From Spirosoma telluris (GTDB lineage Bacteria > Bacteroidota > Bacteroidia > Cytophagales > Spirosomataceae): a DNA stretch of 64,000 nt. Under the pieces are notes generated by a model. It had not been told where the DNA came from and searched no databases. It saw only the letters and a list, made by a program, of their open reading frames with translations. Of this stretch, positions 1 to 10,642 are shown one piece after another (the stretch's first letter is position 1; each line of letters begins with the position of its first letter). Made by a program: the position numbers and the translations under genes. The DNA lies in contig QLII01000001.1 of NCBI GenBank assembly GCA_003259005.1, forward strand, positions 1,860,001 through 1,924,000, written 5' to 3'.

Positions 1-452
1 CTCTCACCCCCTATTCCTACAAATTTTTGGATCAGGAAAACCTTAAGCGGTATGAGTCGGAAGCCAAATGGAAACAAATGATGCTCTTTGGGGCTATTCT
101 GACCATTTTTATATCCTGCATTGGTCTTTTCGGTTTAGCGACGCTTTCGGCCGAACGGCGAACCAAAGAAATCGGCATTCGTAAAGTATTGGGGGCTTCG
201 GTTACAGGCATAGTGCAATTGCTCTCAACCGACTTCCTGAAACTGGTTTCGCTCTCGTTCATTTTTGCATTCCCTGCCGCCTGGTATGCTATGGATGAGT
301 GGCTCAAAAACTATCCCTATCGTATAAACCTGAGCGTGTGGGTATTTCTGGCAACTGCTTTCATCGCCATTTCGATTGCGTTTGTGACCGTTAGCTGGCA
401 GTCATTACGAGCCGCGATGATCAATCCGATAAAGAGTTTGAAAACGGAGTAA
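1..452 (+). CDS. ABC transporter permease, C-terminal fragment (cut by window start)
   Basis: The frame is open from position 3 and ends at a TAA at 450-452, so only the last 149 or so residues of a longer gene are inside the window. They form a complete C-terminal FtsX domain: the end of a periplasmic segment, a membrane helix with ISCIGLFGLA, the cytoplasmic loop RTKEIGIRKVLGAS, two more helices, and the tail NPIKSLKTE, a variant of the NPVKSLRSE tail seen in the array downstream. Apparent starts inside the frame, such as the TTG at 27, are not real. It is the upstream-most visible member of the permease array and is followed after 84 bp by another member. Confidence 0.9.
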   Translation, partial: LTPYSYKFLDQENLKRYESEAKWKQMMLFGAILTIFISCIGLFGLATLSAERRTKEIGIRKVLGASVTGIVQLLSTDFLKLVSLSFIFAFPAAWYAMDEWLKNYPYRINLSVWVFLATAFIAISIAFVTVSWQSLRAAMINPIKSLKTE

Positions 453-454
453 AA

Positions 455-514
455 AGCAGGGCGCGTGGAGCACGGTGCATGGTAAACCCTGCTTGCTGCT
501 CCAGGCACCCTGCT
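455..514. repeat. GC-rich imperfect palindrome in permease spacer
   Basis: Arms 455-472 and 497-514 are complementary at 16 of 18 positions and fill most of the 84-bp spacer between two permeases. It belongs to the GC-rich spacer class also seen at 7939-7992, 44630-44686 and 52728-52812. It could act in RNA as a hairpin or be a mobile REP-like palindrome; the sequence alone does not decide. Confidence 0.6.
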
Positions 515-536
515 CCCCGCTCCAAGCTAAAAACCT

Positions 537-3217
537 ATGACACCAACTTCGAACCGGCAGACCCCACCCCGCTGGGCCGATCGTCTACTGGAACTCTTCT
601 GCAATCCTCACCTGCTGGAGGAAGTGCAGGGCGATTTGCATGAGCGGTTCGGTCGGGATGTGCGGGATATGGGTCTCCATCGCGCTAACCAGCGCTACTG
701 GGTCAACGTGTTACGCTTCGTGCGACCGTTTGCCCTCAAACGCCAGCCTAGTCAATATACTTCATTAAGCCTCGTCAACCCACTTATGTTACGCAACTAT
801 TTCAAAACCTCGATTCGCAACCTGACGAAGCATAAAGTCAGCACGCTGATTAATCTGTTTGGGCTTACGCTGGGCGTTACGGCCTGTCTGGTGATTTATC
901 TGATCACGAATTATGAGCTGAGTTACGATACGTTCCACCCCGACCGCGAGCGCATTTACCGGCTGGTGGGTGAGTCACAATATGGCAAACCAGCGGGCGA
1001 AAAACATCCGGTCGGTTTCATACCGAATGCTGTTCCTGGCGCCATTCGGAAAGAGATTACGGGTATAGAGACGGTAGCCGCTTTTCACAATATTTCCTCG
1101 GACGTGCTTATTCCGAATGGCAAGGAAAAGCCGAAGCGATTTGAAGGCAAAAAACACAATGAAATCATTGTGGTCGAGCCGCAATATTTCGACATTTTTA
1201 CCTACACATGGCTGGCGGGAAATCCTAAAACGGCCTTGACTGAGCCCTTTAAACTGGTGCTCTCCGAGCGCAAAGCCCGCACGTATTTTGGCAATTTACC
1301 GCTTGAGAAGATCATTGGAAAAGAAGTCATTTATCAGGACTCGGTGCGGGTCAGCGTGGCTGGCATTGTACAGGCCTGGAAGCAACCAACCGATCTTGTC
1401 TTCACTGACTTTATTTCATTCGCCACTATTCAGGCCAGTCAGTTTAAACGCGATATTGACCTTAACCAATGGAACGATATCTGGTCGGCCTCGCAGGCAT
1501 TCGTCAAGCTCCCCAAAGGAACAATGCCCGATCAACTCACAGCCCAGTTCAGCCGGTTTAGTAAAGCGCATTATACGAAGGAAATGGATCTGAACTTTAT
1601 ACCTGCCCTACAACCTCTCTCCGACCTTCATTTCAATGATAATTACGCAGACAACTATTCCCGCAAAGCACATTTGCCAACACTCTATGGCCTGATGGCG
1701 ATTGCTGGTTTCATCTTGCTGATTGCCGCTATTAATTTCATCAACCTATCCACAGCACAATCGGTACAGCGGGCAAAGGAGACGGGTATTCGTAAAGTGA
1801 TGGGAAGCAGTCGGGCAAATCTGATTTTCCAGTTTTTGAGCGAAACCACCTATTTAACCGTTCTGGCTGTCCTCATTTCTCTCGCACTGGTTAGTCCAAT
1901 TCTTTCTGTTTTTCAATCACTTACGCCCGAAGGGCTAACGTTCGATCTATTCAATTGGCAAACGTTGATTTTCTTAGGGGTCGTCACAGTAACCACCTCG
2001 CTCCTATCCGGCTTTTATCCATCCTGGGTATTATCCTCTTACGTACCTGTTCTGACGTTGAAAGGCCAAACGGCTTTAACAGGTGGACAAAAGGGATATT
2101 TGCGAAAAGGATTAATCGTGTTTCAGTTCACCGTTTCGCTGGTGTTCATTATTGGCACACTCATGGTGACTCGCCAGCTCAACTTTATGCGCAACAAAGA
2201 TCTGGGCTTTACGACTGATGCCGTTATTGAAGTTCATACGCTGCGCGATGACCGAAGCCTTGTATTAGCCCAGAAAATCAGACAATTGGCCGGTGTTGAA
2301 CGGGCTACGTTGCAATGGTTCCCGCCTATGGGACAGGCCTATATGGTAACCAAACTCAACTATCGGGGCAAGAAAAACATCGAAATGGATGTGTCGGCGA
2401 AGGTGGGCGATGAAAACTTCATCCCGCTTTATAAGCTTCGGTTACTGGCCGGTCGAAATTATATGAAAAGTGATTCGCTCCGGGAGATGGTCATCAACAC
2501 TACGTATGCGAAAGCGTTAGGCTTTAAAAACCAGCCGATGCCGTAAACCAGCTTATTGAATTTCAGGGGAAACAGTATCCCATCGTTGGGGTAGTAGCCG
2601 ATTTTCATGAGCAATCGTTTCACGAAAAAATTAGTCCGGTCTTTATCAGCTACATGCCCCGACAGGCAAAAAATATCGGTGTTAAACTGGCAACAAAAGG
2701 TGGTCAGTTCAGCGATGTAAAAGCAACGCTGGCTAGCATCGAACAACAATGGAAGTCCGTATATCCCGACAATAAATTTGATTACACCTTTCTGGATGAC
2801 TCCATCGCCAGGCTCTATGAAAAAGAGCAGAAAACGGCCCAGCTTATCAACACAGCCACCGCAATTGCTATCCTGATTTCGTGCATGGGACTATTTGGAC
2901 TGGCAACGTTTACGGCGCAGCAGCGTACCAAAGAAATCGGTGTTCGGAAAGTGTTGGGCGCTTCGGTAGGCAGCATTGTCGCACTGCTCTCGAAAGACTT
3001 TTTGAAGCTGGTTATTATTGCTCTGGTGATTTCCTCTCCTATTGCCTGGTGGGGTATGAACCAATGGCTCAAAGACTTTGCGTATAAGGTTTATCTTGAG
3101 TGGTGGGTATTTGCCCTGGCGGGCGTTCTTGCCATTGCCATTGCAGTACTTACAGTAGGCTTTCAAAGCGTTAAAGCCGCACTAACGAATCCGGTGAAGA
3201 GTTTGCGGTCTGAATAA
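537..3217 (+). CDS. Orphan MacB/FtsX permease with N-terminal prefix domain (frameshifted)
   Basis: The repaired length is 893 aa. The order is a soluble prefix (about 1-68, with LLEEVQGDLHERF), a linker, the conserved junction MLRNYFK, TM1 (about 105-125), a large periplasmic MacB-like domain, a first FtsX block of three helices, TM5, a second periplasmic domain and a second FtsX block ending NPVKSLRSE. The frame breaks near 2526-2532, where one base is missing from an A5C2 run; adding it joins the two parts without loss. The prefix resembles module A but is divergent (NPH for APH, RYWVNVLRF), so this may be an older or separate member. No ATPase gene is adjacent. Substrate unknown. Confidence 0.88.
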
Positions 3218-3232
3218 CACCAACCATTATTT

Positions 3233-3688
3233 ATGAAACCAATCTTCATTATTCTCTGCCTGCTTTGTCTGGGAGCTAAATCACTGGCTCAGCAGCCCCG
3301 TACAACGTTCCCGCCAACGGAATCATTGCCATCGGTAACGCTTCCACCAGACATCGATCTGGTGTTGCGCAATTATGAGCGCGAATGGCAAGCAAATAAT
3401 ACCGAAAAGCTCGTTTCCCTATTTACGCCCGATGGCTTTGTTATGCAACCTAACCGGCCTGCTATTCAAGGGCATAAAAATCTAAAATTGGCGTATAGCC
3501 GATCTGCCGGAAGTGCCCTGTTTCTGCGGGCTTTATCATTTGCCCAGAGCGGATCGGTCGGTTACATCATTGGAGCTTACCGTGCTACCTCCACAGGTCC
3601 AGACAGTGGCAAATTCATTCTCGCCCTGAAAAAAGGCGCTGACGGGCGTTGGCTCATTGCCGCCGATATGGATAATTCTGTGAAGTAG
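3233..3688 (+). CDS. Secreted NTF2-like (DUF4440/SnoaL-type) protein
   Basis: This is a 151-aa protein with a Sec signal peptide (hydrophobic about residues 4-18, then AKSLAQQP). The mature part reads like a cone-shaped NTF2-like fold: a helix (LRNYEREWQANN), the typical VSLFTPDGF motif and a C-terminal strand ending DGRWLIAADM. Members of this group are often small-molecule binding proteins or enzymes, and no catalytic residues can be assigned here. It starts 15 bp after the preceding permease and may be read through from it. It converges with the isomerase-like gene across a strong hairpin at 3689-3738. Confidence 0.8.
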   Translation: MKPIFIILCLLCLGAKSLAQQPRTTFPPTESLPSVTLPPDIDLVLRNYEREWQANNTEKLVSLFTPDGFVMQPNRPAIQGHKNLKLAYSRSAGSALFLRALSFAQSGSVGYIIGAYRATSTGPDSGKFILALKKGADGRWLIAADMDNSVK

Positions 3689-3738
3689 GCCGGGAGCTTG
3701 GAGCACGGCGCGTGGTAACCCGGCTCCAAGCTCCCGGC
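3689..3738. terminator. Strong hairpin between convergent genes
   Basis: A perfect 16-bp inverted repeat (3689-3704 with 3723-3738, left arm GCCGGGAGCTTGGAGC) encloses an 18-nt loop. It begins right after the stop of the upstream + gene and lies 8 bp from the stop of the minus gene, so it could end transcription from both sides. It lacks a clear U-tract, so intrinsic termination is inferred. Its sequence also resembles the GC-rich spacer palindromes between permeases. Confidence 0.55.
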
Positions 3739-3746
3739 TCCAAGCC

Positions 3747-4600
3747 CTACTGCACCTTCACGCGATTATAGATTTCGCGGAAATTCTTCACACTTTCAGC
3801 GATTTCGGGCCATTGTTTTCCCAATGATACTCGTACTCCACTGAGATGGGGCCTTTAAAATGCTGGCGTTTTAACTCGGCAATGACCGATTCGACCTTGC
3901 AGTCGCCCGTTCCCCAGACTACATCATGATATTTTCCGTCAGGCGTATCTTTTTTCACGTCTTTAAAGTGCATACCCAGCACGTGTCCATTCAGTTTTTT
4001 CAGGCACTCGACCGGATCAAGTCCCGACCGAACCCAGTGGCCAATGTCAGAACAGGAACCCACGAATTTGCTGTTGCCAATGGCCGCCAGTACCGTATCG
4101 GGATGCCAGTAACGCGATGGTTTGGGGTGGTTATGCAGGGCTACGTTGATTTTGTACTCATCAGCCAGTTTCCGTACGAGCGGCATTTGCTGTGGTGTAG
4201 GCTCTGAGTTGATATTCAGGATGCCCATATCCTTGGCGAACGCAAACAACGTCTTCCATTCATCGTCAGTTTTGGCATTGACAACCCCATAAGCGACTAC
4301 CGTCAGTCCCCGATCTTTAATCAGTTTCTTAACGGCCTGACGAGTAGCGGCATCCATTGTAAAGTCCATCTTGCCGTCTACCCCACCACCAATGGTCTGC
4401 CCCGGAAAAGCCTCGACGTATTTTAGACCACAACTATCAATCTTACGCAGGGCTTCGGCAAAAGTGAATAATCGAAACGAGTAAGCCTGAGAGCCCAGTT
4501 TCCAGCCTGCTTTGTCTTCAGGTCCTTTCTGAGCCAGTACAGGAATGGCACTTATTGAAAGGATTAGTCCGAAGAGCAGGAATTTTGTCAGATGTTTCAT
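3747..4600 (-). CDS. Secreted sugar phosphate isomerase/epimerase-like TIM-barrel protein (frameshifted near C-terminus)
   Basis: An AP-endonuclease-2/xylose isomerase-like barrel with an export signal. The start at 4600 (MKHLTKFLLFG) is chosen because it begins the signal peptide; cleavage is likely after PVLA. Probable metal-site motifs follow in order: LKYVEAFPG, NINSEP, NVALHNHPKP, GSCSDIGHW, GMHFKDVK and ISVEYEYHW. As read, the frame stops at 3788. One missing base in the GGGCC run at 3807-3811 would extend it to a stop at 3747 with the usual helical tail (EIAESVKNFREIYNR), giving 284 aa. The fold is clear; the substrate is not. It is divergent from the PadR gene at 4856. Confidence 0.85.
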
Positions 4601-4665
4601 AGAAAAATAAGTGAGTTGTTTCCAGATGAAAGGAAACGATACATCTACTTTACCTATCAAGACTC

Positions 4666-4697
4666 AACTTCCGAAAGTTCAAAACTTTCGGGAAGTT
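4666..4697. promoter_or_regulatory. Inverted repeat in divergent intergenic region
   Basis: The arms AACTTCCGAAAGTT (4666-4679) and AACTTTCGGGAAGTT (4683-4697) pair with one bulged G. The element sits between the minus-strand isomerase start (4600) and the PadR start (4856), upstream of the TGTCC sites, so it could be an operator or promoter element for the minus-strand gene. No factor can be named. Confidence 0.35.
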
Positions 4698-4712
4698 CCT
4701 GGCATCTCCCCT

Positions 4713-4749
4713 TGTCCCAAACCGTACGCTATCTGTCCGAAACTGGACA
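4713..4749 (+). promoter_or_regulatory. Putative enhancer site for module A: TGTCC half-site plus TGTCC-N6-GGACA dyad
   Basis: A TGTCC half-site lies at 4713-4717 and, 21 bp further on, a full dyad TGTCC-GAAACT-GGACA at 4734-4749. The dyad ends 107 bp before the PadR ATG at 4856 and 65 bp before the GG of a sigma-54-like element. The same arrangement occurs before the PadR genes at 23368 (same 21, 65 and 107 bp spacings) and 41562 (22, 66 and 110 bp). This geometry suits an enhancer-binding protein of the NtrC class, which is inferred, not shown. Confidence 0.6.
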
Positions 4750-4811
4750 ATATCGACTCAATTAATTTCTCCCAAACAGCCTTATTAAGCGAATAACGCA
4801 CTTTTCGGCTT

Positions 4812-4827
4812 CTGGCAAAGCATTTGC
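4812..4827 (+). promoter_or_regulatory. Sigma-54-like promoter of PadR module A
   Basis: CTGGCAAAGCATTTGC has the -24 GG and -12 GC separated by exactly 10 bp, as sigma-54 promoters require. TGGC-N4-GCATTTG is shared with the elements at 23324 and 41516. Transcription would start near 4839, about 17 nt before the PadR ATG. Of the three copies this is the one with the canonical GC at -12. Confidence 0.6.
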
Positions 4828-4855
4828 TCAGCAAACATAGAACTAATAGATGGCC

Positions 4856-5194
4856 ATGAAACGAAGTTATTTGGGCGAGTTCGAAGAGATCGTTCTGCTA
4901 ACCGTTGCCGTGATGGAAGGGCAGGCTTATGGCGTAGCGCTCACGCACGAAATCATTGAGCAAACAGGGCGGTCGGTTCGCCTGAACCAGATTCACGCGG
5001 CCCTGCAACGGCTGGAAGATAAAGGCATGGTGAAATCTGAAATGGGTGAGCCTACTGCCGAACGGGGCGGTCGTAGAAAGCGGCTATTTACGGTTACCGC
5101 CTACGGTCGGCGGACATTACAGGAAATTCAGGATGTGCGGGTGAATTTATGGACCCGGATGCCAGATCCATTCAATCCGGCCATTAGCTTATAA
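4856..5194 (+). CDS. PadR family transcriptional regulator, module A
   Basis: A winged-helix PadR protein of 112 aa. GEFEEIVLLTVAVMEGQAYG is the N-terminal helix region, HAALQRLEDKGMVKSEMG the recognition helix and start of the wing, and AERGGRRKRLFTVTAYGRR the basic wing. The C-terminal dimerisation helix is short, as in the compact PadR-s1 group. The ATG at 4856 is preferred over the one at 4850 because the paralogues at 23368 and 41562 begin at the same point (MK-x-x-LGEFEE). It heads module A and lies 92 bp before its first permease. It probably senses a ligand or a partner protein and controls the module. Confidence 0.92.
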   Translation: MKRSYLGEFEEIVLLTVAVMEGQAYGVALTHEIIEQTGRSVRLNQIHAALQRLEDKGMVKSEMGEPTAERGGRRKRLFTVTAYGRRTLQEIQDVRVNLWTRMPDPFNPAISL

Positions 5195-5286
5195 ATAATG
5201 TAAAATGGATAATGCATAATGTATCCATTTGACCAAAAAACAACCCGCGAACTTCATTATCCATTGTTCATTCTACATTATTCATT
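5195..5286. repeat. AT-rich palindromic spacer running into the permease start
   Basis: The spacer is made of ATAATG/CATTAT words: the left half has ATGGATAATGCATAATG and the right half CATTATCCATTGTTCATT and ACATTATTCATTATG, where the final ATG is the start codon at 5287. It is an imperfect inverted repeat related to the spacers at 10643, 18857, 23695 and 41901. Confidence 0.6.
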
Positions 5287-7930
5287 ATGCCCCGCCCCGC
5301 TTAGCCGACCGCCTACTCCGCTTCTTCTGCGCCCCCCACCGACTGGAGGAAGTGCAGGGCGATTTGCACGAGGAGTTTGCCTGGCAGGTAGAGCGCATTG
5401 GTGAGCAACAAGCCCGTTGGCGCTACTGGCGGGATGTGGTAGGGTTTATTAAGCCATTTGCAGTTAAGCGGGAGCTGAATCAATATCCAAAACCAACCAA
5501 CACGGACATGTTACGTAATTATTTAAAAGTTGCTTTTCGAAACCTGGTCAAGAACAAAGGCTACTCGGCCATTACTATTGGTGGGCTATCGGCTGGCATG
5601 GCCGTAGCTATGCTGATTGGCCTCTGGATCTACGACGAACTCTCCTACAATACGTACCACCAGCATTACGACCGTATTGCCCAGGTTATGCAGCACCAAA
5701 CGGTCAATGGACACATTAGTTCACAAGAATCCATTCCTGTTCCGCTGGATGCCGAGTTGCGAGCCAAGTACGGTACCAATTTTAAACACCAGGCAATGGC
5801 GGCCTATCCAGGCGACCGGATTCTGTCGTATGGTGTAAAAAAGATGGCTCGCCCAGGGAACTACATGGATGCTGAAATGCCCGAGATTCTGTCGTTGCAT
5901 ATGCTGAAAGGCAGTCGTAATGGGTTGAAAGAACTCAATTCTATTTTGCTATCGGCCTCAACGGCACAGGCGCTCTTTGGCAATGTTGACCCGATTGGTA
6001 AACTCATCAATATCGAGGGAAGGCCGATGTGAAGGTAACGGGCGTTTATGAAGACTTACCGTTCAACACGGCATTTCACGATCTCACCTTTATTGCTCCC
6101 TGGGAGTTATACGTAGCAACGCAGCCTTGGGTAAAGCAGGCACTTGACAAGCGGATTTGGGGCGAAAACTCGTTTCAACTGTTTGTCCAGCTTGCCGATA
6201 ACGCGGATATAAAAACGGTGAGTGATCGGATCATAAACGCTAAGCTGGACAACGTATCCGCCGACGAGAAGAAATACAAATCGGAGATTTTTCTGCACCC
6301 GATGAGCGACTGGCGGTTGTACTCTGGGTGGGAAGAGGGCGTTCAGACAGGCGGCTACATCCAATATGTCCGACTGTTTGCCATCGTTGGCATTTTTGTC
6401 TTGTTACTGGCCTGCATCAACTTCATGAATCTAAGCACGGCTCGGTCCGAAAAGCGCGCCAAAGAAGTGGGTATTCGAAAGTCCATGGGATCAGTACGCA
6501 GCCAGCTTGTGAAGCAGTTTTTTAGTGAGTCGTTTCTGGTGGTTTTCTTTGCATTTGCTGGAGCCATACTGATTATTCTGACTTTACTACCCTGGTTTAA
6601 CGAGGTGGCCGCCAAGCAACTCGTTTTCCCCTGGACGAAGGTTTCATTCTGGGTAGTGAGTCTGGGATTCATCCTAATTACTGGACTATTGGCAGGTAGT
6701 TATCCCGCGTTCTATCTATCATCCTTCCAGCCAATTAAAGTCTTAAAGGGACACGGTCCGTCGCTACGGTTCAAAATGGGCAGTTTGGCGGCTGTTCCAC
6801 GCAAAGTCCTGGTTGTGGTTCAGTTCACGGTTTCCATTACGTTGATCATCGGTACGATCATCGTTTATCGACAGATCCAGCACACCAAAAATCGACCGCT
6901 CGGCTACAATAGCAACGGCGTAGTGATGATTCCAATGCTATCGCCAGCGTTTTACGGCAAATACGACGTCCTGAAAACCGACCTACAAAATGCGGGTGTT
7001 ATTCAGGAAATAGCCGAATCATCCAGCCCAATGACGAGCGTTTGGTCAAACACGAGTGGCTTTAGCTGGCAAGGCAAAGACCCATCGCTCGACACCGATT
7101 TTTCATCCATTTGGGTAACACACGACTTCGGTAAAACAGTGGGTTGGCAATTTAAAGAGGGCCGCGATTTTTCGAGAGCGTTCACAACTGACTCGTCGGC
7201 CATAATCATCAACGAAACGGCGGTCAAGTTTATGGGGCTCAAGCATCCTATTGGCACGGTTGTCAGGTGGGGAGATGAAAAAGATCCCAGAACAAAAAAT
7301 TTTACCATCATCGGAGTGATCAAAGACGTATTGGCTGAATCGCCGTATGAGCCGGTGAAACAGGCGATTTACTTCCTGGATTACAATAACGTCAACTGGA
7401 TCATGCTCAAGCTGAATCCAGGTCGAAGCGTTAGCCAATCCATAGCCACTATCGAATCTGTTTTCAAAAAACACATTCCCTCGGCTCCGTTCGATTACAA
7501 ATTTGCCGACCAGGAGTTTGGTAAAAAGTTTGCATCGGAAGAGCGGATCGGCAAGCTGGCAGGTGGCTTTGCGATACTGGCCATTTTCATTTCCTGCCTG
7601 GGGCTGTTTGGTTTAGCTTCGTTCACAGCCGAACAACGCACCAAAGAGATTGGCGTTCGGAAAGTGCTGGGTGCTTCAGTGTTGAATCTGTGGAGTATGC
7701 TCTCCAAAGACTTTCTAGTACTCGTCATCATCTCCTGTCTGATCGCATCGCCAGTTGCTTACTATTATCTGGGCGCATGGCTGAAGGATTACGACTACCG
7801 AACCGAAATATCGTGGTGGATTTTCGCAGGTTCGGCCGCTGGCGCTTTGCTTATTACGTTACTAACCGTCAGTTACCAAAGCATCAAAGCTGCATTGATG
7901 AACCCAGTGAAGAGTTTACGATCTGAATAA
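5287..7930 (+). CDS. Orphan MacB/FtsX permease, first gene of module A (frameshifted twice)
   Basis: The repaired length is 881 aa. The ATG at 5287 overlaps the end of the palindromic spacer, but one C is missing from the run at 5290-5293; with it the protein starts MPPPRLADRLLRFF like its paralogues. A second loss, of one A at 6020-6021, splits the first periplasmic domain. The prefix (LEEVQGDLHEEFAWQ) is followed by MLRNYLKVAFRNL and TM1. The second FtsX block has ISCLGLFGLASF and RTKEIGVRKVLGAS and ends NPVKSLRSE. It is closest by eye to the genes at 18948, 26564, 31994 and 42005, which share KGYSAI- and ARSEKRAKEVGIRK-type segments. Confidence 0.87.
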
Positions 7931-7938
7931 TTGCGTGG

Positions 7939-7992
7939 AGCAAGGTGCAGGGAGCACGGATTTCCCAAGCACCGCGCTCCATGCTCCTTGCT
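7939..7992. repeat. GC-rich palindrome ending at the next start codon
   Basis: Arms 7939-7955 and 7976-7992 pair at 15 of 17 positions. The right arm ends directly before the ATG at 7993, so the start codon would be flanked by a stem in the mRNA. Confidence 0.6.
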
Positions 7993-10642
7993 ATGAAACA
8001 ACCACCTCGCCTAGCTGACCGCCTACTCCGTTTCTTCTGCGCCCCTCACCGGCTGGAAGAAGTGCAGGGGGATCTGCATGAGGAGTTTGCCTGGCAGGTC
8101 GAGCGCCTTGGCGAACGAAGGGCCCGCTGGCGCTACTGGCAGGATGTATTAGGATTTATTAAACCCGGCCGGGCCGACGTTCGGCTGGATGGCCATTTGC
8201 GATGAAATGTAAACCGACGGCTCCTCTCGGACAAACGGGACGCTTCAGCGATTCTTCATCTTTTTTAAACAGCTCTATGTTACGTAACTATTTTAGAACC
8301 GCCTGGCGCAATCTGGTAAAAAACCAGTTCTACTCGCTCATCAACATTACGGGTCTAACTGCCGGATTGGCCGTAGGCATTTTGATCTTGCTCTGGGTGC
8401 AGGATGAATTAAGTTTCGATCGCTTTCACCGGCAATCCTCCAGCATTTACCGGCTCGAAAACAAGGTAGGCACCGGACCCAGCCAGCAAATCTGGACGAC
8501 GACCGTAGCACCCATCGCCAGCTTTGCCAAACGGGAACTTCCTGAGGTGAAAGACGCCGTTCGCTTAACCAACAATGGCATGTATACCCTGTTTAAGTAT
8601 AAGGATAAAATTATACATGAGGATAAATCGTCATTCACAGACCCAAGCCTGTTTTCGGTATTCGATTTTGGTCTTATCCAGGGCAATCCCGGAAATCCCT
8701 TTCCAGATCACCATTCCATCGTATTGACCGAAACCACCGCCAAACGCTACTTCGGTGATGAAAACCCAATTGGTAAAGTATTGTCGTACAACGACAAGGT
8801 CGCCTTTACCGTAAGTGGGGTGATCCACGACTTGCCAAAAAATTCGAGCATCCAGGGCGACCTGTTCCTACCAATTTCGTTACTGTTCGACAACATGTAC
8901 ACGAACCGGAAAGACGGGCGAAATATGGATAATGATTTCCATCAGTTTGAGTACAACACCTATCTGGTGTTGCAACCGGGCACGGCTGCTGGTCATCTGG
9001 CGACCAAACTACGGAACATTCACCTGCGCAATAAACCCGATGATACCGACCTCATCTACCTGCTGCAACCGCTGTCGGAGATGCACCTCTACAAAGCCGA
9101 TGGCACCGAGGGGGGTATTGAAACGGTTCGGATGTTTTCCATCATTGCCCTGCTGATTCTGGTCATTGCCTGTATTAACTATGTAAACCTCTCAACAGCC
9201 CGTTCGCTTCTGCGCTCCAAGGAGATCAGTATGCGTAAAATTGTAGGTGCGGCCCGAATCCAACTCTTCATCCAGTTTCTGGTCGAAACGGCGCTGCTCT
9301 TTTCGTTGGCTGCGCTACTAGCTATTGGATTGATGTACATGTTACTGCCAACCTACAATCAATTATCGGGTAAGCAACTTGCACTAAATTTTGCCGATTA
9401 CCATATCTGGCAGGTCATTGGACTAACCATAACCAGCACCTTGGCCGCATCGAGTATCTACCCTGCTATGCTACTTTCTTCTTTTGAGCCGCTGAAAGCT
9501 CTGAAGGGTAAGGTTTCGGGTCGCATCAATGAAGCTACTTTCCGGAAAGCCCTGGTGGTGATTCAGTTTGCGGTTTCAGTCATTTTAATTGCCAGTACAT
9601 TTATCATCAGCCAGCAACTGCAATACATTCGATCCAAAGCGTTAGGCTACGATAGAACCCATGTATTCGCTTTCTTCATGCGCGACATGGGTAAGCATTA
9701 CGACGCGGTTAAAGCCGATTTACTGAATCAACCTGGCGTAGCAGCGGTTACCCGTGCCAACGCCAATATTGTTCAGATTGGCAACCAAACGGGTAGTAAC
9801 GAATGGGATGGAAAAGAACAGGGTGAAACCATGATGGTACGACCCGTATCTATCGATAAAGACTTCATTCCCTTCTTTAAAATGAAGTTAGCACAAGGAG
9901 CCAATTTTACGGGCGCAGTTTCGGATTCGGTGCATTTTATCCTGAATGAAACCGCCGTAAAAGCGGCACGCATTAAAGATCCCATCGGTAAGCGATTTAA
10001 ATTATGGGAGCATAATGGGACAATTATCGGCGTCGTCAAGGATTTTCATTTTGCGTCGATGCGCCAGAAAATAGAACCCTCTGTTTCTACTACGACCCCA
10101 ATAACATGGGTGCTATGTACATCAAAACAACTGGCAAAGACGCGGAACAGGTTATTGCTGCAGCACAACGTTCCTGGAAACAATATAATGCCGATTACCC
10201 GTTCGAATACTCCTTCCTGGACGACGTTTTCAACAATCTCTACAAATCGGAGCAGCAGACAGGACTCCTGTTTACCATTTTTGCCGTCATCGCCATCCTG
10301 ATTTCCTGTTTGGGTCTGTTCGGGCTGGCGACCTACACCGCCCAGGTACGCACCCGTGAGATTGGCGTCCGGAAAGTATTAGGTGCCACTGTATCCGGCA
10401 TCATTCAGTTGTTAGCCATAGACTTTATCAAACTGGTCATCATCGCCGTTTTCATCGCCGTACCCATCGCCTGGTGGGCCATGAACCAATGGCTTCAGGA
10501 TTTTGCCTATAAAATCGACATTCATTGGTGGATTTTTGCCCTCGCTGGTCTACTGGCCCTAGCCATTGCCCTACTGACAATCAGTTTCCAGAGCATAAAA
10601 GCTGCGTTGATGAACCCGGTTCGCTCCCTACGGTCGGAATAG
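7993..10642 (+). CDS. Orphan MacB/FtsX permease, module A (29-nt insertion and one frameshift)
   Basis: The start MKQPPRLADRLLRFF is at 7993. After GFIKP the module-wide text (FA-x-KR) is interrupted by 29 GC-rich nucleotides at 8166-8194, which shift the frame; removing them restores KPFAMKCKPT. A further T is missing from the TTT run at 10084-10086. With both corrected the protein is 873 aa. The core starts at the conserved Met at 8277 (MLRNYFRTAWRNL). The first FtsX block differs from its neighbours (RSLLRSKEISMRKIVGAARI), so this is one of the more divergent members. If the insertion is real, the prefix is broken and translation might restart at the internal Met. Confidence 0.83.
8166..8194. 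other. 29-nt GC-rich insertion in the permease prefix
   Basis: Compared with all related genes, 29 extra nucleotides follow AAACC and precede ATTTGCG. They contain the hairpin GCCGA-CGT-TCGGC and begin and end near GGCC. The length is not a multiple of three. No target-site duplication is obvious. It is the only insertion among many deletions in this window. Confidence 0.6.

Noticed and set aside
5229..5286. Upstream in-frame TTG start for the permease at 5287
   Set aside because: The extension would translate the palindromic spacer, whereas the ATG at 5287 aligns with all paralogues once one missing C is restored.
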